From: Hypomyces perniciosus
Taxonomy: Eukaryota > Ascomycota > Sordariomycetes > Hypocreales > Hypocreaceae
NCBI GenBank assembly: GCA_008477525.1
Contig: SPDT01000006.1
Span: 27,501-91,500, forward strand
Length of the DNA: 64,000 nt
Direction of reading: 5' to 3'
Part shown: positions 57,435 to 64,000 of the stretch, one piece after another
Layout: each line of letters starts with the position of its first letter
How positions within the stretch are numbered: the stretch's first letter is position 1
The notes under the pieces: generated by a model
Databases searched by the model: none
What the model was told of the DNA's origin: nothing
Seen by the model: only the letters and a program-made list of their open reading frames with translations
Translations under genes and position numbers: made by a program

Positions 57435-58196
57435 ATGTCGTCCCTTCGGCTGCGTCAAGCACGCGATGAAGATATTCACGCCATGGCCGCTCTCGACGTC
57501 TCCGCTTTCCTTGACAGTCCCATGCGCAAAGCCATGTTCCCCGAACGTCTGCGCGTGAAACCCGGCGTACAAGACCAGGTAGAATGGAACATCTCTCGCA
57601 TGCGCAAAGGCCTCGCCGACCCGAACTTGCACTACCTCGTGATCCTCGCATCAAGACCCGAAGGAGGCGACATTATCGTCGGGTGTGCGGAGTGGTCCGC
57701 GCCGGCAACGGATGATGGTCTGAAGGAGGAGGAGCAGAAGACGGCAGAGGAGAAAGCGAGGGATATGGAGTTGAGGTTGGCGCGGTTGCCGGCTTGTTTG
57801 GATAAAGGAGCAGTGTTGGATGCGAGTGATGAGGTTATGGAGTTGCTTGAAAAGTCGGGGGATGCTTTAGAAGGGAAGAACAGGTATAAGATGTGGAGTG
57901 AGTACTACACTCTCCTCGTGTGCTGATGGCTCTGGGCGATCTGCTGACAAAGTGCCTTCTTATGTATAGCATTAAATTCGATATGTGTTGATGGGGATTA
58001 TCGTGGCATAGGCATTGGCAAGATGCTCACCCGCTGGGGGATAGAAAGAGCTAATGAAGATAAGACGGATATATGGGTTATATCGTCTTCTCTGGGGCGG
58101 CCATTATACCAGTCCTTGGGCTTCCAGCAGATCGCTGAAGGATCGAGGTGCGGCGAGCCTCAATATGTCATGTTCAAGCATTGTGAGCCAAAGTAA
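57435..58196 (+). CDS. GNAT-family N-acetyltransferase
   Basis: Exons are 57435-57897 and 57970-58196, with a 72-bp intron (GTGAGT..TGTATAG, phase 1). The product has 229 residues. The N-terminal strand-helix (LRLRQARDEDIHAMAALDVSAF) and the acetyl-CoA loop in exon 2 (CVDGDYRGIGIGKMLTRWGI, carrying the R/Q-x-x-G-x-G/A pattern) define the GNAT fold. A LYQSLGFQQI motif follows. A charged insertion (EEEQKTAEEKARDMELRLARL) lies in the middle. It transfers acetyl from acetyl-CoA to an amine, but the substrate is unknown. No targeting signal is visible. Confidence 0.88.
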
Positions 58197-58477
58197 TAGT
58201 ATTTGGCTCAAAGCGGCCATGCACCACCGCCACTAACAAAATCAAGAAAGAGCCCCCAATCTGTCGATCCTCATTATGTCTGTCACTGAGCCACAGTCGG
58301 TATATTCACCCACAGAGCGTAGGGAGTAGGACGGGTAATCACGTCCAGTGTCAATCGCGTCACTCGAAATAGACAGGGCTCTTTCACACCCCCCCCCGCA
58401 ACTGTGTAGCAAATGGCTCGCCCTCGGTCTGAGGAGTCGAAGCGACACTTCGCCCCCTTTCAGAGCCGGGTCCCAAC

Positions 58478-59274
58478 ATGGGCCAAAGCCCACGAAAGAC
58501 GAACCACGCCTCTTCAGACCTCGACCTCACACAACCACAACCCTCATACATATCAGCTCAGCTGTCACTGTCCCCGCCACTCCCAGTTGTTTCGTCGGCT
58601 CCCTCGCAGTCTGCAGGTGTTTCCCCCACATTAAAAACATCGGGGCACACGTCGAAACAACACTGCTGGCGCTGTTCGAACGATTGCCCCAAAGCCATCC
58701 AATCTTCGGTAGACCCTCGCATGGCCTTGTACAATTACCAATGCGGGCACAGAGAGCCAATGGTCAAAGCTAGCGGCGATGGTGCATGAAGCTTGGCATC
58801 TCTGTGGCCTTTGAGATGGGTTCCCGCGTGCCGGCTGGCTCTTGTTGGATGAGCCGTCACACCACGATCGACATCACATCTCCAGTTGGACAACACAGCA
58901 ACGTCGTGCTTCGGAAAGTAACCACGGTGCGCCTTTTGGCTTTCCTACAGGACCCTTCCGACGACAACTGGGCCAAGCTCACCAACACCACTGGGGTTCG
59001 GTCCATTGACACGCCATTCTCCCATGCCTGTAGCAATGGTGCACACAGAGCCGGAGAGATTGGCTGTGTCAACGGGTTGGAACATGGCCGCTTCGCCACC
59101 CGCGCGGAGAACGAGTCTCGTAAGCGGTGCGCCAATGGTGCGCTGCCACTTTGTCCGGGACACGGAGTCCCGCCTGTGCGATGCATTTTCGTGCACGCGA
59201 ATGGTCTCCCGCAGTCGTGTCGGATGAAAGAAGGACATGTGCCAGCTTGCAATTGCAACCCCCGCTGCTTTTGA
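58478..59274 (+). CDS. Cysteine/histidine-rich protein of unknown function, frame broken at 58786
   Basis: Two protein-like frames abut. 58478-58789 is Ser/Pro-rich and ends in a Cys cluster (CWRCSNDC, YQCGH). 58786-59274 holds a denser cluster (HACSNGAHRAGEIGCVNG, KRCANGALPLCPGHG, VRCIFVHANGLPQSC, CNCNPRC). The stop of the first overlaps the ATG of the second as ATGA, which has no meaning in a eukaryotic gene. The two are therefore probably one gene with a missed intron or a frameshift. The regular Cys/His spacing suggests zinc binding. I do not recognise the family. The true start and the joining are open, so treat the span as approximate. Confidence 0.4.
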
Positions 59275-59953
59275 AAGAGGAGTGACATGGGTTCTGATAA
59301 AGGTAATGGATGTCGGGTTTTGGGAGTGAGATACATATGGCGGTTGATGGACTAACTGTACGACCATGAACATGAATGTCAAAGACTCATTCACCCTCTA
59401 TTGGCTTGAGCCGATAATACTAGTCCCTTTAAGAAGCTGGCGTGCTGCCAAAGCAATACAGGCTATTTAGAAGATTAAAATCTCGTGTATTAGCGCAATC
59501 AAGCAGATGAATCAGTCGACAAAAAATCAGGAAAGTTGTCCAGACGAGTGTATAAAGTCGAATATAGAACGACGAGAAATTGCATATATTTATATTAGTT
59601 CTGAAATTCTCAGAAGAAGGCTTTTTTATTAAAAAAAATCGAATCCCTAAATTTCATTCAGTTGAGTGCCATGTCCTTGATTCCTAAGAGAAGCATTCAG
59701 TCTCTCTCCCGCAGTACACTGTAAGCCATCATTACAATATGCGCACAACTTCGAATGGCATGAACACGTAGTTGATTATACAGTGTAGATGTGAGCCGTC
59801 TAACTTCCCATGACCTTTTTGACTCCCAATTCATGCAGCATTTAATACATATCCGACCCCCCTTGGGGGATCCCATATAAAGTACACAGAATACGACCCC
59901 AGCTTGTCGTATTCTCCTTTTCATCTATTCCCAAACCCTGCTTTTGTTTCCTT
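59275..59953. other. Intergenic region, no supported gene
   Basis: AT-rich around 59560-59650, likely 3' flanks of the two converging genes. No domain-bearing frame. Confidence 0.5.
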
Positions 59954-60996
59954 TTATTTTTCTTCATTCTTCTTTTCCTCGGTAGTTCCCGCATTCGCCG
60001 CTGTTGCATCTTCCCACTTGTTGGTAGGGGCGCTCTCTACTGGCTTGATGTTGGGGAGGTTGTCCTTCTCGGTTGGGTTTTCGCGGCCAAGCTGAATTGG
60101 GTTCTCATCCCGGAGTTGTTGTTGGTGTTCAGCAACGAGAGGTTCAGCAACGAGAGGCTTGGCGACGGGAGGCTCAGCAGCGAGAGGCTCGATAACGTTT
60201 TCAGCAGCTGCCGCATCGGCCTCGGCGTCGTCCAGCTCGGCACCGTAAATATCTGGGTATTTTCGGAAACACTCCTGCATACCTCTATCGAAGTGGTCAG
60301 TCACCATTCCCCTTGAAGTAGGCCCAATCCATTGGATTGTACGTACTGGAACTTCTCAATGCAGTCCATGCCTTTGGGCTCCTCGGTGGAGTAGACAAAG
60401 CAGCTGAAAGCAGTCTTGAACTCCTCGCCACAAGGGCCGTGTGCCATTCCTCCAAGGCAAGGGCAGTCCCAGTTGATCTCTCCCGTCTCTGGATTGAATG
60501 CGCCCTCCTGGCTGGCCTCCTCCTCAAGCGCCTCTGGTGATCCTTCCAATGCAGCAGTGCTTTGAGCCAGTGTTTCTGGCTTGCTCTCGGTCTTGGCGGG
60601 TTCGGCCTTCTTCTTGTCAGCCGACTTTGCGGGCTTTGCGCTGGGCTCTTTTCGTTTTTGCTCGATCAAGGAATCGACGGTTGGCAAATCGTTGTCGGCA
60701 TATGGCGTAGGGGCTGACAATGTCTGGGCTGTTGCTCTGCTGATTAATTGCCTGCCTGGTGTCCCTCGAGTCTAGTGGGACATACGTAAAGCCTCATCTG
60801 CGAACACAGAACTCGTGTTGTAGTAGTAAACACCGGCAATCGCCAAACCCCACCGAGCCGCGAAGCTCTTCCATGATCGGGGCTTGCCCGCGGGCGCAGC
60901 TGTCGAGGCGAATCGTCGAGGAACGGCGCGCACAGCGGTGCTGCGCAAACTGCTTACAGCAGGCCGTGAGGCCGATCGCAAGGCTGTCCGGTACAT
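59954..60996 (-). CDS. mia40: Mitochondrial intermembrane space import and assembly protein Mia40
   Basis: Exons are 60786-60996, 60347-60728 and 59954-60284. Introns are 57 bp (GTATGT..CAACAG) and 62 bp (GTACGT..GATAG). The 307-residue product starts with an Arg/Ser-rich presequence ([19 protein letters not shown]) and one membrane segment (about 47-60). An acidic linker follows, then the redox CPC motif (159-161) and a twin CX9C helix pair: [11 protein letters not shown] and, across the second splice, CIEKFQGMQEC. The exact nine-residue spacing confirms that splice. Mia40 is anchored in the inner membrane and oxidises cysteine-motif proteins imported into the intermembrane space, with Erv1 as electron acceptor. 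The C-terminal tail is an Ala/Glu/Val-repeat stretch, longer than in yeast. Confidence 0.93.
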
Positions 60997-61615
60997 TGTA
61001 TCTCGATTAGAATGGCACTTCGAGTCGCAAAACGAACGGGAGTGGCGGAATTCGCAATACACAAAGGGAATAAAATAAGGATTATCCTGCGATCTCAATC
61101 CGAAGTGGAAGAAAATCCCGGACTCTCATGGCAAAATCGCCAGATTGGTCAGCGAGCATCACTGGCTTCCGAAGCTTGCGGGTTCAATGGCGAAACAGGA
61201 AATATTTTAGCCGCGGTTTACCCGGAGGTTGCTCCGCTGCTGCCGGAGCGGAGCCGTTGAAACTTGGCCGCCACGAGGCAGACGTACATACTACTACATG
61301 TAGATACGTACTTGCAGCTATTTCCGTCGTGCATATAATAACGCGATAGTGAAAGCGATGGGGATTTGTGAGCTCTTCCTAAGTAACACCAAATACTGCC
61401 AGTTGGCTAAAAACTCCCCTCTTGATCGGTAGACTTTGTACGAGCTGAACTCCCAGTCGTACAACAAATCTCAGCCTATTATTACCTGAGGTGCTAAAAA
61501 GCCTAAACCCTCATAAATAGCGCCCCCCTCAGCATGCTCGTCGTCTGAATCTTGGAGAGTTTCTTACTTGGCACAAACTGCACAGCGCAATAGTGACTGC
61601 GAACAACACCTCATA
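60997..61615. promoter_or_regulatory. Divergent promoter region of mia40 and the thiamine pyrophosphokinase gene
   Basis: These 619 bp separate two start codons facing outward. Open frames here are short and unconvincing. A palindromic GGTTGCTCCGCTGCTGCCGGAG segment lies near 61226-61250. No clear TATA box is seen for either gene. Confidence 0.45.
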
Positions 61616-62529
61616 ATGACTTCTTCGGCTGTTGAATGGCACCCTGCCAAATTCCTGCTCGATCAAGAGCGTCCTCAGGACTTTGCGCTGCTTGTGCTTA
61701 ATCAACCACTCAGAAATAGCAGCAATCTACGACGACTTTGGAGAAAATGTACGTACTTTGAACACTCGCCATGTGATCGGAACTTGGTTGCTGAATCGAA
61801 GTGAGTAAAGCATCACTCCGTGTGGCGGCTGATGGCGGCGCCAATCGACTTCACGAGCTCTCATCTTTTCAGGGCAAATTCGTGAGTGCTTCTTATCATT
61901 GCTATTGTTTCTTCATTCATCGACAACTCCATCTAACTACATCACAGTCAAACCTACAGGTCATCATTGGTGACCTTGACTCCTTGAGGCCATCAGTCCG
62001 AGATTTCTACGCCACCCAGCATACGCCAGCGCAGATCATTCATGACACTGACCAAGAGACAACCGATTTTGGCAAAGCCATCACCTGGATCCGCCAGACG
62101 CAGCCGCCAGGTGTCGATATTGTCGCCCTGGGTGGAATCGGCGGAAGAGTTGACCAAGGTCTCAGCCAACTCCACCATCTGTACCTCTTCCAATCTGATG
62201 CCACATACTCCGACGGGCGCGTCTACCTGGTCTCCGGGTCGAGTATGACCTTCCTTCTCAAGTCCGGCACTCATCGCATCCAGGTCAAAGAGGATGGAGA
62301 GGAAGAAGTGTTTGGCAAGCATGTTGGTATCATCCCGCTCAAGGAGCCAAGCCGAATCACAACCAAAGGGCTGGAGTGGGACGTGACCGATTGGGACACG
62401 CAGATGGGAGGCAGGCTCAGCACGAGCAATCATGTCATGCCAGAAACAAAGGTCGTCGAGATTGGGACATCCAAGGACGTCCTCTTCACAATAGCGCTGC
62501 GTCAACTTGATGGTGAGGAAGATGGGTAG
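61616..62529 (+). CDS. Thiamine pyrophosphokinase
   Basis: Exons are 61616-61748, 61811-61881 and 61948-62529. Introns are 62 bp (GTACGT..AGTAAAG) and 66 bp (GTGAGT, branch CTAAC, CATCACAG). The second intron is a multiple of three without stops, so retention would add 22 residues and leave the frame open. The 261-residue product has LLVLNQPL, VAADGGANRLHEL, IIGDLDSLRPSVRDFY (about 74-89), DTDQETTDFGKA and GGIGGRVDQGLSQLHHL, then a C-terminal beta-sandwich part. These motifs belong to the ATP-dependent enzyme that makes thiamine diphosphate from thiamine (Thi80 in yeast). It is cytosolic. It is convergent with the bos1 gene, with stop codons 116 bp apart. Confidence 0.93.
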
Positions 62530-62645
62530 CTGCATGTACTTAATAACAAGTTCATCGCCCTTTCAAAAAATCATCAGACCAGCCGGACTCCTTACGCCTT
62601 ACTTTTGCGTGTTCAACTCCATAACGCCATCTCCTATCCCATTCG

Positions 62646-63443
62646 TTACCGCAGGAAGTGAAGTACCAGCCAGCAGAACAAGAAAAATACGATGACTCCC
62701 GCGATAAAGATCCACTTGTCTTCCCGTGCGCGACGCTCGACCATGCGGATAGTGTCACCGCTGACGCCCAGGGTATTGGCAACGCTGTACAGTCGCTTTT
62801 GTGTGTTCTTCAGCGTCTCGCGCTGCTGACCAAGGTCTCCCAGTACAGCCTGTCCCCTAGCGATGAAATCATCCAATGCCTGGTTTGTGTTGGAGAAGAA
62901 GTTTTGTTCACGGAAAGCGTGGGCCTCGCGCAACTCGTCACCAGCCCCTGTTGTCAACGGCCCACTCTGTTGTGACGTGTGACGCGGCTGAAATGAATTC
63001 GTCGTAGTAGTTGTGGAAGCATAGGCGTAGGGATTCTCTGGCGTAGCATTGTATGGTCTCCTCCCCAGCAGCTCTGACCTATTCTGATTGTATTGAGCCT
63101 CCTCCCTGGCCTTCTTTAACCCATCAAGCTGGCCGCGGAGTCCAGAGAGCTCTTCACGGAATTTCTTGACTCGTTCAAATGCTTCTTCCTGCTTCTTGGG
63201 GACAATTTCCTGACGCGCGAGGCTTTGGTAGTCGTCGAGCGCCTTCGTGAATGATGATAGGGAAGCTGACACGTTGCCGATCTCCGCAGGCGTGAGTTGG
63301 CCCTTGGCCTCGAGATTAGACAGTTCGCTGCGGATGGCCTTGCTCTGTCGCAGAGCAGTGTTGTAGGCTACGTTCTATAATTTTGGAAAAGCAATTAGTT
63401 AGAATTGGGAAACCCATTCCAACATCATTTGCGCGCTCACCAT
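62646..63443 (-). CDS. bos1: Golgi SNARE Bos1/membrin; ATG is a whole coding exon
   Basis: Exons are 63441-63443 (just ATG) and 62646-63374, with a 66-bp intron (GTGAGC..ATTATAG, branch TCTAACT). The 243-residue product begins MNVAYNTALRQSK, as Bos1 proteins do. It has an N-terminal helical region, a Gln/Ser/Thr-rich middle, a Qb-SNARE helix (about residues 150-205; ALDDFIARGQAVLGDLGQQR, then LYSVANTLG) and a C-terminal anchor (WIFIAGVIVFFLFCWLVLHF). It acts in vesicle fusion between endoplasmic reticulum and Golgi with Sec22, Bet1 and Sed5. Starting at an internal Met would lose the conserved N-terminus. Confidence 0.9.
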
Positions 63444-64000
63444 TTTTACAGCGTCACTGTAGATGAAATTGGGGAACCTGTTTGTCCTGGTGGAACGTTG
63501 TCGCAACCTCCACGCAACTATTAACGGCCAATTATTAGTACGGAGTACTACTTCGTCTCAGTGGCCACATTGACAATGGTTGCCGGGATCGGAAGATCAT
63601 ATCACCGTGATAACAAAGACCACGACGAACAGATCGAGTATTAATACTACCAGGCAAACATATATTTATCAAATCATATATATTAGATCTCTCAATCATC
63701 AACGAAATATCAACAGAGGATTTCGAAAAGTTCGTCCCAAAAATCACGTCAGAGTATGATTACATAATAAGACATCGCCGAATTAAGCACTAAGCTCGGT
63801 CGACTTAGAAACCCGCGTTTGTTGTAGAGGCTTGATGGAAGGTGGAAGATCTAGGTATAGATGCACGCTTTTATGTACATTCCTCCCCTTGTATGACGAC
63901 ACGGATCCAATAGTATTGATGTAGTGGTTAGGTTATAATCATTTCTCTTGGCAAAATCCGAAGTACGGATGTTCATTTGTTTGGACCAAGACCTTTTGCC
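63444..64000. other. Upstream region of bos1, no further gene
   Basis: Holds the bos1 leader and promoter. A TACGGAGTACTACTTCGTC word lies at about 63539-63557. No domain-bearing frame extends to the window edge. Confidence 0.5.

Noticed and set aside
58857..59336. A 159-codon minus-strand frame with several Cys
   Set aside because: It is opposite the better supported Cys/His-rich frame and mirrors its codons.

Overview
This window is nuclear DNA of a filamentous ascomycete, probably a Eurotiales-type mould (Penicillium/Aspergillus/Talaromyces relatives). The signs are 50-90 bp spliceosomal introns with GT..AG ends and CTAAC-like branch sites, fungal gene families (GH16 glucanase, siderophore-type MFS transporter, Om14, Mia40, Bos1), and long AT-rich tracts full of TpA where transposon genes are riddled with TAA/TAG stops, as left by repeat-induced point mutation (RIP). 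The genus is inference.

The window has two compartments. Positions 1 to about 41.8 kb are a transposon graveyard with only a few host-type genes. It holds LINE (Tad/I-like) fragments, two RIP-degraded Ty3/gypsy elements, a Ty1/copia remnant and many solo LTRs, several with exact 5-bp target site duplications (TSDs). Two insertions are legible in full: a LINE (12271-17681) inside a 578-bp LTR, with a 15-bp TSD and an ATCA-repeat tail; and a 7.1-kb gypsy element (29240-36371) with paired 262-bp LTRs and TSD ATCTT, inserted into an older gypsy element. Host-type genes here are a small secreted cysteine-rich protein (2160-2795), an M20-type peptidase/amidohydrolase broken by one frameshift (19094-20610), and an AT-hook/cysteine-cluster gene whose exons are packed with short perfect hairpins (22676-23289).

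From about 41.8 kb to the end the base composition is balanced and the genes are ordinary: secreted GH16 glucanase, short-chain dehydrogenase, siderophore-type MFS transporter with a double GATA-factor (SreA-type) palindrome upstream, a Myb/SANT-like protein with a frameshift in a T7 run, mitochondrial Om14-like protein, GNAT acetyltransferase, a cysteine-rich unknown, Mia40, thiamine pyrophosphokinase and the Golgi SNARE Bos1/membrin. Mia40 and thiamine pyrophosphokinase are divergent; thiamine pyrophosphokinase and Bos1 are convergent. Two genes have an intron in or directly after the start codon.

The genes form no obvious pathway cluster. The main stories are the nested transposon stratigraphy, short LTR families with unusual TG..TA ends, an antisense coding relic inside the gypsy element, the hairpin-dense gene, and the iron-type promoter. 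LTR families are named here A (about 150-163 bp), B (about 170 bp), C (about 578 bp), D (262 bp), E (about 375 bp), F (244 bp) and G (candidate, 557 bp). No tRNA, rRNA or CRISPR was recognised.
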